Positions 48,606 to 57,719 are shown, counted from the first letter of the stretch. The stretch is DNA of 64,000 bases from Marivivens sp. LCG002 (GCF_030264275.1 NZ_CP127165.1:2468001-2532000), one strand, 5' to 3'. Numbers and translations: made by a program. The notes: a model not told the origin generated them from the sequence alone.

Positions 48606-49424
48606 ATGGGTTTTCCCGGTACTTGGATGACGGAAAGCGAGAGCGTGGTCTACCGCGTCGTGCCGAAATGTGCGTGCTCGACGATCGGTCAGATCATGTT
48701 TTATTCAGATCACGGCAAATTTTTCGACGGGGATATCCACGACGCCCAAGGCGGCATGCATAAATGGTCGATCGAAGCGAGCCAGCCCAAGATCACCGAG
48801 AATGTGCAAAAGCACACCTCCTATGCCTTTACCTGCGTGCGCAATCCCTATACCCGAATCCTGTCTTCCTTCTTTGACAAGATTTGCGGCATTCAACGCA
48901 ACGGCAAACGCTATCGCGGCAACCTCGTTCCTTTGCTGATCCAGAAATACGGCATCGAAGTCGGAGATCCGAAAAACGGGTTCGAGTTCGACCAGATCAA
49001 ATCCTTCCGCCGGTTTTTGCTCTTTGCGCGTGACACCATCAAATACCGCCGCCCCATGGACCCTGATATCCATTGGTCTGCGATGAGCGGGCACATCTCG
49101 ACGTTCATCTGTAACGGCGGGAGATACGACAACATTTTCTGGACAGAGAAATTCAACGAAGGCATGCAATCAGTGCTCGATAATATCGACACACCGAAGT
49201 TCGTGGACCTCAAGCAAATCCCGCGCTTCAACGAGAGCGAAGGCCACGGCCCGAAACGGCTCCACCCTGTCGAAGACTACTTCGACGATCTCTCGATGCA
49301 TCTGGTCTATGAAATCTACAAAAAGGATTTCTTGCTGTTCAAATACGACTTCGAGAATCCGGCAAACAAAATGCCGATCGGCGAGATCGACCTCGCCGAA
49401 GTGCACGCCAAACTCGGGAACTAA
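48606..49424 (+). CDS. Sulfotransferase family 2 protein
   Basis: A 272-residue sulfotransferase of the carbohydrate (HNK-1/chondroitin) type. The PAPS 5'-phosphosulfate loop appears as VPKCACSTIGQIM and the 3'-phosphate site as FTCVRNPYTRILSSF. The start at 48606 (MGFPGTWMTESES) has GGAGG 7 bases upstream; the upstream 31 residues in frame are discarded. It would add sulfate to a glycan made by the divergent GT14-type enzyme. The gene ends in a bidirectional terminator. Confidence 0.88.
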   Translation: MGFPGTWMTESESVVYRVVPKCACSTIGQIMFYSDHGKFFDGDIHDAQGGMHKWSIEASQPKITENVQKHTSYAFTCVRNPYTRILSSFFDKICGIQRNGKRYRGNLVPLLIQKYGIEVGDPKNGFEFDQIKSFRRFLLFARDTIKYRRPMDPDIHWSAMSGHISTFICNGGRYDNIFWTEKFNEGMQSVLDNIDTPKFVDLKQIPRFNESEGHGPKRLHPVEDYFDDLSMHLVYEIYKKDFLLFKYDFENPANKMPIGEIDLAEVHAKLGN

Positions 49425-49426
49425 TG

Positions 49427-49453
49427 AAAAAGCCGGCGAGATGCCGGCTTTTC
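49427..49453. terminator. Bidirectional terminator between the sulfotransferase and adenosine kinase genes
   Basis: AAAAGCCGGC (49428-49437) with GCCGGCTTTT (49443-49452) and a 5-base loop; A on one side and T on the other serve both convergent genes. Confidence 0.9.
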
Positions 49454-49454
49454 T

Positions 49455-50444
49455 TTATACAAGGTTCTGGTCGGCGAGGAGCGCTTTGAGATCGCTCTGG
49501 GCGCGCGGTCCCATATGGCGGATCACTTCGCCCGCCACAGTGCACCCGATGCGGCCACAGGTCTCCAGATCACGGCCAAGCGCCAGTCCATAGAGGAAAC
49601 CCGCCGCAAAGCCGTCTCCCGCGCCTGTCGCATCCACGGGGACGATCTTTTCCACGGGCACATCGGCGCGCTCGGTGCCGGCGATAATCGTCACCCCGTC
49701 GCCCGAGCGGGTGCAGGCGACGAGCGGACAGATCGCAGCGGTCTTGGCCAGTGCAGCCTCAAGATCATCGGTTTCCCAAAGCGACTTGATCTCGTCTTCG
49801 TTGCCGATCACGTAGTCAAGCTCGTTCTCGATGAGACGCAAAAAGTCGGCGCGATGGCGTTCCACGCAGAAGGGATCGGAAATCGCGATCCCCGCTTTGC
49901 CGCCCGCATCACGGCAGGCCCGCGCCATCGAAATGAACGCCTCTTTGCCCTTGTCTTTGTCAAAAAGATACCCTTCGAGGAACACGATCTCCGCCTCGCG
50001 TGCAACGTCGAGATCAACGTCGTCGGGGCCCAGCTCTGCGGAAATGCCCAGATAGGTGTTCATCGAACGCTCGCCATCGGGAGAGACGAAAATCATTGAC
50101 CGCGAGGTCGGAAGCTCACCCCCTGCAACGGGCGGATTGACAAAGCGTGTGCCGTCTTGCTCCATCGCTTCGGCGTAAAAACGGCCCAAGGCGTCATCGT
50201 GCACGCGGCCGACAAACCCCGTGCGCAGCCCCAGTTTACCGATCCCCGCAAGCGTATTCGCAACCGATCCGCCCGCAGCCTGTGTGCGGCCCTCCATTGC
50301 GCCATAGAGGATCTCGGCACGGTCCCGCTCGACAAGCTGCATGATGCCTTTCTCGATGCCCATCAGCTCGAGAAAGCTGTCATCGGCCTTGGTCAGCACG
50401 TCCACGATGGCATTGCCGATCCCGACAACCTGAAAGTTTTTCAT
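49455..50444 (-). CDS. Adenosine kinase (PfkB family)
   Basis: A 329-residue ribokinase-fold kinase. The N-terminal GIGNAIVDVL, the GGSVANTLAGIGKLG substrate loop and the PfkB signature DATGAGDGFAAGFLYGLALG with the catalytic Asp are visible. Alphaproteobacterial proteins of this type are annotated as adenosine kinase; other nucleoside or sugar substrates are possible. It overlaps nth by 4 bases (ATGA at 50441-50444) and so is its second gene. Confidence 0.9.
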   Translation of the reverse strand: MKNFQVVGIGNAIVDVLTKADDSFLELMGIEKGIMQLVERDRAEILYGAMEGRTQAAGGSVANTLAGIGKLGLRTGFVGRVHDDALGRFYAEAMEQDGTRFVNPPVAGGELPTSRSMIFVSPDGERSMNTYLGISAELGPDDVDLDVAREAEIVFLEGYLFDKDKGKEAFISMARACRDAGGKAGIAISDPFCVERHRADFLRLIENELDYVIGNEDEIKSLWETDDLEAALAKTAAICPLVACTRSGDGVTIIAGTERADVPVEKIVPVDATGAGDGFAAGFLYGLALGRDLETCGRIGCTVAGEVIRHMGPRAQSDLKALLADQNLV

Positions 50445-51085
50445 AGGTTCTTATCCTCGAAGTCGCAAAGGTCGCGGATCAAACAAGCCGCGCATTTGGG
50501 TTTACGGGCCACGCATGTATAGCGACCATGAAGGATTAGCCAGTGGTGTGCGTGAAGTTGAAAATCGGCGGGGATGTGGTCTTCGATTGCGCGTTCGACG
50601 GCATCCACATCTTTGCCGGGGGCAATGCCCGTGCGGTTACCGACGCGGAAGATATGGGTATCCACCGCCTGCGCCGGCTGTTTCCACCACATGTTCAGGA
50701 CCACATTCGCAGTCTTGCGCCCCACACCGGGAAGAGATTGGAGCGCGGCGCGCGAACAGGGCACTTCGCCGCCGTATTGATCGACGAGGATCTGGCTCAT
50801 CTTGATGACGTTCTTGGCCTTTTGCCGAAAAAGACCGATCGTCTTGATATGTTCGGTCAGCCCCTCTTCGCCAAGTGCGAGCATCTTCTCGGGCGTATCT
50901 GCGATCTTGAAGAGCTCTTTGGTGGCTTTGTTCACCCCTGCATCGGTCGCCTGCGCCGACAGCGCAACCGCCACGACAAGCGTATAGGCATTGACATGAT
51001 CAAGCTCGCCCTTGGGTTCGGCCTCGGCCGCGCGAAAACGCGTGAATATCTCGCGGATGGTGTGATAATCGAGTTGCTTTGCCAT
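50441..51085 (-). CDS. nth: Endonuclease III (DNA glycosylase/AP lyase)
   Basis: A 214-residue base-excision repair enzyme for oxidised pyrimidines. The helix-hairpin-helix with catalytic Lys is LPGVGRKTANVV, the catalytic Asp is in AVDTHIFR, and the [4Fe-4S] ligands are CVARKPKCAACLIRDLC. The start at 51085 (MAKQLDYHTI) has the usual length; the ORF could extend 44 residues upstream into the region of the divergent Ada-like gene, which is unlikely. It is divergent from that DNA-repair gene, with 93 bases between starts. Confidence 0.95.
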   Translation of the reverse strand: MAKQLDYHTIREIFTRFRAAEAEPKGELDHVNAYTLVVAVALSAQATDAGVNKATKELFKIADTPEKMLALGEEGLTEHIKTIGLFRQKAKNVIKMSQILVDQYGGEVPCSRAALQSLPGVGRKTANVVLNMWWKQPAQAVDTHIFRVGNRTGIAPGKDVDAVERAIEDHIPADFQLHAHHWLILHGRYTCVARKPKCAACLIRDLCDFEDKNL

Positions 51086-51178
51086 GGCACGGGTATGCCC
51101 AAGCGCTTGGCATGGAACAAGTGCGAATGCGCAAGAAGCGGGTCGCATCGCTTCGGGTAAAGGCATAGCGTTGCGCAC

Positions 51179-52015
51179 ATGGAACAGGAACAAGCATATC
51201 ATTTCGGAGTGATTCAACGGGCGATCGAGATCATCGATCAGGCCCCGCGCCTCTCACTCGAAGAGCTCTCTGCGCGGCTCGGAATGAGCCCCTCGCATTT
51301 TCAGCGGGTCTTTTCGAAATGGGTCGGGGTGTCGCCCAAGAAATACCAAGAATACCTTGCAATCGATCACGCAAAGGCCCTGCTCCGCCAAAGGTATTCC
51401 ACCCTCAGAACCACGGACGAGGCGGGCCTGACGAGCCAAGGCAGGCTGCACGATCTGTTCCTGAGATGGGAAGCGATGAGCCCCGGGACCTTTGCCCAAG
51501 AGGGAGCAGGACTTGTGATCCATTACGGTTGGTTTCCAAGCCCCTTTGGACCTGCGCTTGTCATGGGGACCGACAAGGGCATTTGCGGAATGGCATTCTC
51601 GGCGGAAATGGGCCCCGAGGGCGCGATGCAGGATCTCACCCGCCGCTGGCCCAAAGCCACCTTTTCGGAACGCCCTGACGCTCTTGCAGCCTGGGTGACG
51701 CAGGCTTTCGGTGGGTCCCTCACCACTGTCAAAACGCCGCTCGTCCTTGTCGGCGCTCCCTTCCAGATCAAAGTCTGGGAAGCGCTTCTCAATATCCCGT
51801 CGGGCCATGTGACGACCTATTCCGATGTCGCCACCGCCATCGGAAGCCCGAACGCCGTAAGAGCTGTCGGCACCGCAATCGGGCGCAATCCGATCAGCTG
51901 GCTGATTCCCTGCCATCGTGCGTTACGCAAATCGGGCGAGCTTGGGGGGTATCACTGGGGCTTGGGGGTGAAGCGCGCGCTTCTCGCCTATGAAGCGGCT
52001 CAAACGGATTTCTAA
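51179..52015 (+). CDS. Ada-like protein: AraC-type HTH plus methylguanine methyltransferase
   Basis: A 278-residue two-domain protein. Residues 5-100 are an AraC-type helix-turn-helix (SLEELSARLGMSPSHFQRVFSKWVG). The C-terminal 160 residues are an O6-alkylguanine transferase with the PCHRAL active site (IPCHRA). The N-terminal methylphosphotriester Cys/zinc domain of E. coli Ada (about 80 residues) is missing, so it cannot sense methylphosphotriesters in that way. It may repair alkyl damage and regulate. The divergent neighbour is nth. Confidence 0.92.
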   Translation: MEQEQAYHFGVIQRAIEIIDQAPRLSLEELSARLGMSPSHFQRVFSKWVGVSPKKYQEYLAIDHAKALLRQRYSTLRTTDEAGLTSQGRLHDLFLRWEAMSPGTFAQEGAGLVIHYGWFPSPFGPALVMGTDKGICGMAFSAEMGPEGAMQDLTRRWPKATFSERPDALAAWVTQAFGGSLTTVKTPLVLVGAPFQIKVWEALLNIPSGHVTTYSDVATAIGSPNAVRAVGTAIGRNPISWLIPCHRALRKSGELGGYHWGLGVKRALLAYEAAQTDF

Positions 52016-52128
52016 CGAACGGCGGAACTCTGCCGCTCTTGGGCTGTTATTGGATAGCAAAGCAAATTGCGCTTTAACCGAAGAGCAAATCGCGCATAGT
52101 GCGCTCAAAACCCAGATTGGAATGACCA

Positions 52129-52791
52129 ATGACATTGACCAAAACAACGCTTCTCGGCGCAGTCGCTGCGCTGGCTTTCACCACCGCCTGCACCAGCAGC
52201 CTGCAAGATCCGAGCAATCCGAACCGTAACGCACAGCAAAGCGCGATTGTAGGCGCAGGTCTCGGCGCTTTGGCGGGCTTGGCCATCGGTGACGACGCAA
52301 ACTCTCGCCGCGACGGCGCTCTGATCGGGGCGATTGTCGGCGGCACGAGCGGCGCAATCTATGGCTCGATCCTCGACAAGCAGGAAGCCGAGCTTCGCCA
52401 GAGCCTCGGCTCGAACGTCGGTATCGTCAACACCGGCAACCAGCTTATCGTGTCGATGCCGCAAGATATCCTCTTTGCGACCGACAGTGCGACCCTCACG
52501 GGCGGTCTTCAGGCCGATCTCTTCACGCTCGCCAGCAGCTTGAACAGCTATCCCAACACCCGCGTTTCGGTCATCGGTCACACCGACAACACCGGCAGCG
52601 CGGCTTATAACCAGCAGCTCTCGCAGCGCCGTGCGCAAGCTGTGACCTCGGTCCTGATCAACGCTGGCGTATCGCCCGCGCGTATCACCTCGGTCGGACG
52701 CGGCGAGGATGCACCGATCGCGGACAACCTGACAGACGCAGGACGCGCCAAGAACCGCCGCGTCGAAATCGTCATCACGCCGACGCAGTAA
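52129..52791 (+). CDS. OmpA-family lipoprotein
   Basis: A 220-residue lipoprotein. The lipobox is FTTAC with Cys21. A glycine-zipper segment follows (SAIVGAGLGALAGLAIG and GALIGAIVGG), then the OmpA peptidoglycan-binding domain with GHTDNTGSAAYN, GRGEDAP and NRRVEIVI. It likely links the outer membrane to peptidoglycan. The gene has its own terminator. Confidence 0.94.
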   Translation: MTLTKTTLLGAVAALAFTTACTSSLQDPSNPNRNAQQSAIVGAGLGALAGLAIGDDANSRRDGALIGAIVGGTSGAIYGSILDKQEAELRQSLGSNVGIVNTGNQLIVSMPQDILFATDSATLTGGLQADLFTLASSLNSYPNTRVSVIGHTDNTGSAAYNQQLSQRRAQAVTSVLINAGVSPARITSVGRGEDAPIADNLTDAGRAKNRRVEIVITPTQ

Positions 52792-52813
52792 GTCGACACG
52801 CATCAACCGATCA

Positions 52814-52845
52814 GGGGTCGCCTTCGGGCGGCCCTTTTCTTTTTG
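52814..52845 (+). terminator. Terminator after the OmpA-type lipoprotein gene
   Basis: GGGTCGCC (52815-52822) pairs with GGCGGCCC (52827-52834), with one G-U pair, followed by TTTTCTTTTT. Confidence 0.85.
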
Positions 52846-52886
52846 CGGCTCTGGTCATACATTTTGACCAATTGAAGGAGCCTGTC

Positions 52887-53654
52887 ATGCCGTTTGAAAA
52901 GATCAATCAAAAGAAGCTTTCTCAGGAAGTCGTCAGGCAAATCGAAAGCCTGATCCTTCGCGGCATTCTCAGACCGGGAGAGCGGCTCCCTGCGGAACGC
53001 GAGCTGAGCGAACGGCTGGGCGTGTCCCGCCCCTCTCTGCGCGAGGCTCTTGCCGATCTTCAGGAACGTGGCTTGCTGATCAGCAAAGTGGGCGCCGGAG
53101 TCTTCGTTGCCGATGTTCTGGGTTCCGCTTTTTCCGAGGCTCTCATCACCCTCTTTTCCCAGCATGACGAGGCGGTGTTCGATTACATCTCGTTCCGCCG
53201 CGATATGGAGGGACTCGCGGCCGAACGCGCCGCAAAGATCGGCACGGATACAGACCTCAAGGTGATCGACACCATTTTCCACAAGATGGTTGACGCACAT
53301 CCCAAGCGGAACGCAACCGACGAAGCCCGCCTCGACGCGGATTTCCACCTTGCTATTATCGAAGCCAGTCACAACGTCATCATGCTCCACATGATGCGTT
53401 CAATGTATCAACTGCTGCGCGAGGGCGTGTTTTATAACCGCCAAGTCATGTTCAAACAGCGCACGACGCGCAGCGAACTTCTCGATCAACACAAGGCAAT
53501 CAACGACGCGCTTCAGGCCCGCGACCCGATCGCCGCGCGCGAGGCTGTGTCCAATCATCTGGATTATGTGCAAAAGGCGCTCGAGGATGCCCGTAAGGCG
53601 GAACGGAACGAAGCAATCGCTCAAAAGCGCTTTGATCACGAGCAGCGCAAATGA
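52887..53654 (+). CDS. FadR/PdhR-type GntR family regulator
   Basis: A 255-residue regulator. The N-terminal winged helix reads LRPGERLPAERELSERLGVSRPSLREALADL; the C-terminal FCD domain has the metal-type His/Asp positions (DADFHLAIIEASHN). The start at 52887 has AAGGAG 6 bases upstream; a TTG 15 bases earlier in frame was rejected. The sequence is nearest to the lactate/pyruvate (LldR/PdhR) branch, but no target gene lies next to it, so the ligand is unknown. The stop is followed by a hairpin serving the convergent atp genes. Confidence 0.9.
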   Translation: MPFEKINQKKLSQEVVRQIESLILRGILRPGERLPAERELSERLGVSRPSLREALADLQERGLLISKVGAGVFVADVLGSAFSEALITLFSQHDEAVFDYISFRRDMEGLAAERAAKIGTDTDLKVIDTIFHKMVDAHPKRNATDEARLDADFHLAIIEASHNVIMLHMMRSMYQLLREGVFYNRQVMFKQRTTRSELLDQHKAINDALQARDPIAAREAVSNHLDYVQKALEDARKAERNEAIAQKRFDHEQRK

Positions 53655-53678
53655 AAAGGCCCGCTCGATGAGCGGGCC
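53654..53678 (-). terminator. Terminator of the F0 ATP synthase operon
   Basis: GGCCCGCTC (53658-53666) and GAGCGGGCC (53670-53678) form a perfect 9-base stem with a 3-base loop; TTTT follows on the minus strand. It lies 25 bases past the atpF stop. Confidence 0.85.
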
Positions 53679-53703
53679 GAATTCCTGACTTTCGACGCTA
53701 GGC

Positions 53704-54261
53704 TTAGTGAAGCTTTGCCTCGATGGTGCCGATAGCATCGTCAATGAGCTTGTTGGCATCAGTTGCAGTCATTTGCTCTGCAATGATGTCCTGAGCGGCA
53801 GCAACTGCGACAGTGATTGCACGATCGCGCACTTCTTTGATTGCAGCGTTTTGGGCACTGACAATCTGCTCTTCAGCAGAAGCGAGACGACGGGCAACCG
53901 AAGTTGCGATGTCCTGCTTGGCCTTTTCGGCGGCAGCGTTCGCTTCCTCTTTGGCGCTGGCAACGATACGAGCAGCCTGCTCCTGAACTTCCTTTTGCTT
54001 GCGCTCGTAAGATGCAAGGAGGCTCTGAGCTTCTTCACGAAGCGCTTTGGCGTCGCTGAGCTCTTGCTTGATGCCTTCAGCGCGCTTGTCGAGCATCTTT
54101 GCAACGGTGCCCGGAACCTTGAGGTAAATGAGCACACCGACAAATACGATGAACGCAAGCGTCACGATGAAGTTGGTGTTACCGAGCGAGAAGAACGGAC
54201 CGGACGCCGCGAAAGCAGGCGACGCAGCCAGTGCGAGAGCAGCGGTCATGAGCTTTTTCAT
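53704..54261 (-). CDS. atpF: ATP synthase F0 subunit b
   Basis: A 185-residue b subunit: a cleavable-looking signal (LALAASPAFA), a membrane helix (NFIVTLAFIVFVGVLIYL) and a long Ala/Lys/Glu-rich coiled coil forming the stator stalk. The signal-like N terminus is known in Rhodobacter b subunits. It is the last F0 gene, 4 bases after the b' gene. Confidence 0.92.
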   Translation of the reverse strand: MKKLMTAALALAASPAFAASGPFFSLGNTNFIVTLAFIVFVGVLIYLKVPGTVAKMLDKRAEGIKQELSDAKALREEAQSLLASYERKQKEVQEQAARIVASAKEEANAAAEKAKQDIATSVARRLASAEEQIVSAQNAAIKEVRDRAITVAVAAAQDIIAEQMTATDANKLIDDAIGTIEAKLH

Positions 54262-54265
54262 GTCG

Positions 54266-54823
54266 TTACCCCTTCATACGCGCGGTGACAGCGGCGGTGA
54301 CGGTCTTGGCATCGGCCTTGCCGCCAAATGCAGCCACGATCTCTTTCGTGGTGTCTTTGGCAACTTCGGTAACGCTCTTGATCGCACCTTCGCGGATTTC
54401 GTTGATCGCAGCGGTGCTCTCGGCGAGCTTGGCAGCGATTTTCTCGTCAGCCTTGGCAAGCTCGGCGTCGAGCTCGGACTGGATCTCGGCCTTGGCGGCG
54501 TCAACGATCCGGCTGGCTTCTGCGCGTGCGTCTGCAAGTGCCTTTTCATAGGCAGCTTCGGCCTCGTGGGCCTTTTGCTTCAGCTCTTCGGCAGCAGCGA
54601 TATCATTAGTGATCGTCCCTGCACGTTCTGCAAGCACCGAGCCGATACGCGGCAGGGCGATGCGCGACAGGACGAAGTAGATCACGACGAGCGTGACTAC
54701 GAGCCAGAAAATCTGGTTGGAAAAGGTCGATGGATCAAGTTGCGGCATTGCTGCGCCCGAGGCTTCTGCCCCGTGTGCAACGGCATCCGCGCCGTGTTCG
54801 ACCACTGTGGTTTCGTTCGCCAT
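54266..54823 (-). CDS. ATP synthase F0 subunit b'
   Basis: A 185-residue b-type subunit with an N-terminal extension of about 30 residues, one membrane helix ([20 protein letters not shown]) and a coiled coil of heptads rich in Ala. Photosynthetic and related alphaproteobacteria have both b and b' subunits, which form the heterodimeric stator. The gene lies between atpE and atpF, the family order. The gene name differs among authors (atpG, atpF2), so none is given. Confidence 0.9.
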   Translation of the reverse strand: MANETTVVEHGADAVAHGAEASGAAMPQLDPSTFSNQIFWLVVTLVVIYFVLSRIALPRIGSVLAERAGTITNDIAAAEELKQKAHEAEAAYEKALADARAEASRIVDAAKAEIQSELDAELAKADEKIAAKLAESTAAINEIREGAIKSVTEVAKDTTKEIVAAFGGKADAKTVTAAVTARMKG

Positions 54824-54856
54824 CTCGTCTCTCCGTCGGACCCTTGGGTAGTCATC

Positions 54857-54883
54857 GGGGGCGCGGATTATTCCGCGCGCCCC
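54857..54883 (-). other. mRNA hairpin between atpE and the b' gene
   Basis: GGGGCGCG (54857-54864) and CGCGCCCC (54876-54883) form an 8-base GC-only stem. No T run follows, so it is not a terminator. A processing or stabilising hairpin after atpE would help make the many copies of subunit c that the ring needs; this is inference. Confidence 0.5.
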
Positions 54884-54905
54884 GACCGTAAGGATGCGTC
54901 AGTGA

Positions 54906-55142
54906 TTAGACTGCGAACATCAGCAGAAGCGCTACGAGGAACGAGAAGATCCCGAGAGCTTCAGCAAAAGCGAGGCCGATGAAGAGAGTTGCGGTCTGAG
55001 AAGCAGCAGCCGACGGGTTACGCAGAGCGCCTGCGAGGTAGTTGGCAGCAACGTTACCTACACCGATAGCTGCGAGGCCCGAACCGATTGCGCCGAGGCC
55101 AGCACCGATGAATTGACCGAGTTGTGCGATATCGCCTTCCAT
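54906..55142 (-). CDS. atpE: ATP synthase F0 subunit c
   Basis: A 78-residue, very hydrophobic two-helix hairpin. The proton-carrying acid is Glu61 ([10 protein letters not shown]) and the polar loop is ALRNPSAA. It has the GxGxGxG-like helix 1 ([17 protein letters not shown]), giving tight ring packing. It lies 45 bases after atpB. Confidence 0.97.
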   Translation of the reverse strand: MEGDIAQLGQFIGAGLGAIGSGLAAIGVGNVAANYLAGALRNPSAAASQTATLFIGLAFAEALGIFSFLVALLLMFAV

Positions 55143-55187
55143 GATTTTCTCCTTACGATGGAATTGCGGTGAAAAAGTATTCAGACC

Positions 55188-55973
55188 TTAGTGTGCAGGG
55201 TGCAGAGCATCTTTCAGATAGATGCAGGTCAGAATGGTGAAAACGTAAGCCTGGATAGCGGCCACGAGAACTTCGAGCCCGTAGACTGCCGAGATAGCCA
55301 GCACCGAGATGGGCGACACAGCGGCAATAGCAGCAAAGCCGGCAAACACTTTGATCATCGCGTGACCTGCGGTGATGTTACCTGCAAGACGGATGGAGTG
55401 GCTGACGGGACGGACGAAATACGAGATGACTTCGATGATCGCGATGATCGGGCGAAGCGCAAGCGGAGCGTCGCTCAGCCAGAACATACCGAGGAAACCG
55501 ATACCGTTCTTCACAAAGCCGATCAGGGTCACGACGATGAACACACCAAAGCCGAGAACGGCGGTGGTCGCGATGTGCGAGGTCGGCGAGAACGACATCG
55601 GCAACAGGCCGAGGAAGTTCGAGAAGAAGATGAAGAGGAAGATCGTCATGATGTAAGGGAAATACTTGACCCCGTCATGACCGGTTACGTCTTCGACCAT
55701 CTTGTAGATGAAACCATAGAACAGCTCGCCCACAGACTGCGAACGGCTCGGGACGATGGCACGGCCACGCGAACCGACGACGAACAAAAGAACAATCGAA
55801 AGAGCTGCAAGCGCGAGCCAAAGGGTCGCGTTGGTAATGGTGTACCAGTGCACCGGACCTTCACCGAAAAGCGGCTTTACGATGAATTGGTCAAGTGGGT
55901 GGAATACCAGGCCGGTGCCTTCGCCATGTGCTTCGGTTGCCACGTCAGTCGTCCCCATGTTTACCGGCGTCAT
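55188..55973 (-). CDS. atpB: ATP synthase F0 subunit a
   Basis: A 261-residue membrane protein with five or six helices. The essential arginine is in [15 protein letters not shown], and the last helix with [15 protein letters not shown] is conserved. The start at 55973 (MTPVNMG) overlaps atpI by 29 bases; 55958 (MGTTD) is an alternative that would still overlap. Together with the c ring it forms the proton path. Confidence 0.95.
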   Translation of the reverse strand: MTPVNMGTTDVATEAHGEGTGLVFHPLDQFIVKPLFGEGPVHWYTITNATLWLALAALSIVLLFVVGSRGRAIVPSRSQSVGELFYGFIYKMVEDVTGHDGVKYFPYIMTIFLFIFFSNFLGLLPMSFSPTSHIATTAVLGFGVFIVVTLIGFVKNGIGFLGMFWLSDAPLALRPIIAIIEVISYFVRPVSHSIRLAGNITAGHAMIKVFAGFAAIAAVSPISVLAISAVYGLEVLVAAIQAYVFTILTCIYLKDALHPAH

Positions 55974-56283
55974 TTGCCAGCAGTTTCTTCTGTAGCTCCT
56001 GAGCCGAGCCGATCACGGTTCTGACACCTGCGGCAAAGCCCAAGAAAATGAATATCACCAGAAATATCGGCATGGTCCCAAATGCGTAGTCCAAACCGTA
56101 TCCAATGACGAAACCGATCAAAAGACCGGCTACCAACTCTGTAACCATCCGCCACGCGTGCTGCGCTTGGGAGTAGTCTTTCTTCATGTGGTTTTCGGTC
56201 GGGGCCGCCTGTTTAGCTCTTGCGAGACGCTCTTCGAACGCTTTCATGCGTTCCGTTTCGCTGAGTTTTTCAGGGTCGGACAC
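55945..56283 (-). CDS. atpI: ATP synthase protein I (AtpI)
   Basis: A 112-residue protein with two membrane helices ([19 protein letters not shown] and [19 protein letters not shown]) and a charged N-terminal 50 residues. AtpI helps assemble the c ring and may carry Mg2+. It is the first gene of the F0 operon, in the usual place upstream of atpB, which it overlaps. Confidence 0.92.
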   Translation of the reverse strand: MSDPEKLSETERMKAFEERLARAKQAAPTENHMKKDYSQAQHAWRMVTELVAGLLIGFVIGYGLDYAFGTMPIFLVIFIFLGFAAGVRTVIGSAQELQKKLLANDAGKHGDD

Positions 56284-56410
56284 TGCCGCTTTCCCTCCAT
56301 GAAGGTTGGGGATTAGCTACGATCCGAAGGGCCATGAGTCAAGCAGCTGTTTCTCTCCTGATTTTCGGACCTAATACTATGAAATAAAACGCATTTAGTG
56401 GAAACTGCGA

Positions 56411-56484
56411 TTCAACCGATCTGCGGCAAAACAGCCTTTCGGGGTTCGACAGGGTCCTATTCTCTTATTCAACCGATTGGTTGA
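56411..56484. promoter_or_regulatory. Direct repeat TTCAACCGAT and dyad TCAACC-N4-GGTTGA upstream of an arsR-type gene
   Basis: The 10-base sequence TTCAACCGAT occurs at 56411-56420 and again at 56468-56477. The second copy is part of a perfect dyad (56469-56474 with 56479-56484), 30 bases before the start of the ArsR family gene. A self-regulating ArsR-type operator with a distal half-site would explain both. Confidence 0.45.
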
Positions 56485-56514
56485 CGTTTCCGAAAAGGAA
56501 GGCTTAATCGGAAC

Positions 56515-56847
56515 ATGTCCTCGAAACTCGATACGGTCTTTGCCGCCCTTGCCGATCCGACCCGAAGAAGCATCCTCACGATGCTTCTGGAGGATGATAT
56601 GGCCGTCACCGATGTGGCGGAACCGTTCGAGATGTCGCTTGCGGCAATCTCCAAGCACCTTGGGGTCCTCACCAGCGCAGGCCTGATCACGCAAGAAAAA
56701 CGCGGTCGGGTTAAGTGGTGCAAACTGGAGCCCAACGCTCTCAAGGAAGCATCCGTATGGATGCAGGGTTTCGGGATGATGGAAGGGCTGGACCTTGATG
56801 CCTTCGAGCGGTTTCTGGACGCCGAGCTTTCGGTCGAAGAAGACTAG
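56515..56847 (+). CDS. ArsR family transcriptional regulator
   Basis: A 110-residue winged-helix protein: ALADPTRRSILTMLLEDD at the N terminus, recognition helix EMSLAAISKHLGVLTSAGL, and the GRVKWCKLEP wing. It lacks the CXC metal site of arsenic sensors, and is of the type often paired with SRPBCC-domain genes. The stop overlaps the convergent LysR stop in a shared CTAG. Its target is unknown; the dyad upstream suggests self-control. It starts about 230 bases from atpI, divergent from it. Confidence 0.9.
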   Translation: MSSKLDTVFAALADPTRRSILTMLLEDDMAVTDVAEPFEMSLAAISKHLGVLTSAGLITQEKRGRVKWCKLEPNALKEASVWMQGFGMMEGLDLDAFERFLDAELSVEED

Positions 56848-57719
56848 GCCCAGTCCTTGGCACTCTCCTTGAGAAACTTCAAAAGCGCCTGAACCTTCGG
56901 GGTGCGATGAAGATCGACATGCGTAACGAGCCAAAGCTCGCTGTGCCATTCGGGTCTTGGCCCCATAATCTCGACGAGTTCGGGCAGACGCGCGACTTCG
57001 CAGGATGGGCAGAAACCGATCCCTGCGCCCGCGCGCACGGCATCGAGCATCGTCGCTTCTTCGGCGGTTCTGAAGGTGAAACGATCGGGCGTGACACGCT
57101 CGGACAACCACCGCGCAAAGGGCGCGCGCGTTTCAAGGCTGTCCCGAAAGACGAAAGAATGCGCCTGCAGATCACTTTCGGTCTCGGGGATACCGTTTTG
57201 CTCGACATAGTCTTTGCTGGCCACCATGCTCATGGGAAGGATCATGAACGGTTGCACGACGTTGTCGGGCTGATCGGGCGCGGTGCCCGCCCGGATCGCG
57301 ACATGTGCCTCGCCGTATTCAAGCCGGAAGAGCCGCTCGCCCGTCAAGAACCGGATCGTCACATTGGGATTGGCCCGCTGAAAAGCGCTCAGCACAGGTG
57401 TGATGAGCGGCGAGAGCGCGGAAAGCGATGTAACGACAAGCTCTCCCGTGACACTGTCGCCGCGTCCTTTGATACGGCCCACCAATTGATTGAACTGGTC
57501 TTCGGTCGCCTGAGCGATCTTGAGAAGGTCCTGACCTGCCTCTGTCGGGTTATACCCCCGCGCATGGCGCTGGAACAATTTGACCCCGAGCCGCGCTTCG
57601 AGCGCGTCGATATGGCGGATCACAGTCGCATGGTGCACCCCGAGGATTTCGGCGGCCCCGCTCACCGTGCCCAAACGGGCAACTTGATAGGCCGTGCGAA
57701 CTTCGTCCCAATTCTCCAT
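56844..57719 (-). CDS. LysR family transcriptional regulator
   Basis: A 291-residue LysR regulator with helix-turn-helix at residues about 5-60 (LGTVSGAAEILGVHHATVIRHIDALEARLG) and a substrate-binding domain. It has an unusual VHHATVIRHI recognition helix. The stops of this gene and the convergent arsR-type gene are one base apart. Divergently upstream is ffh, which is unlikely to be its target; ligand and target are unknown. Confidence 0.9.
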   Translation of the reverse strand: MENWDEVRTAYQVARLGTVSGAAEILGVHHATVIRHIDALEARLGVKLFQRHARGYNPTEAGQDLLKIAQATEDQFNQLVGRIKGRGDSVTGELVVTSLSALSPLITPVLSAFQRANPNVTIRFLTGERLFRLEYGEAHVAIRAGTAPDQPDNVVQPFMILPMSMVASKDYVEQNGIPETESDLQAHSFVFRDSLETRAPFARWLSERVTPDRFTFRTAEEATMLDAVRAGAGIGFCPSCEVARLPELVEIMGPRPEWHSELWLVTHVDLHRTPKVQALLKFLKESAKDWA

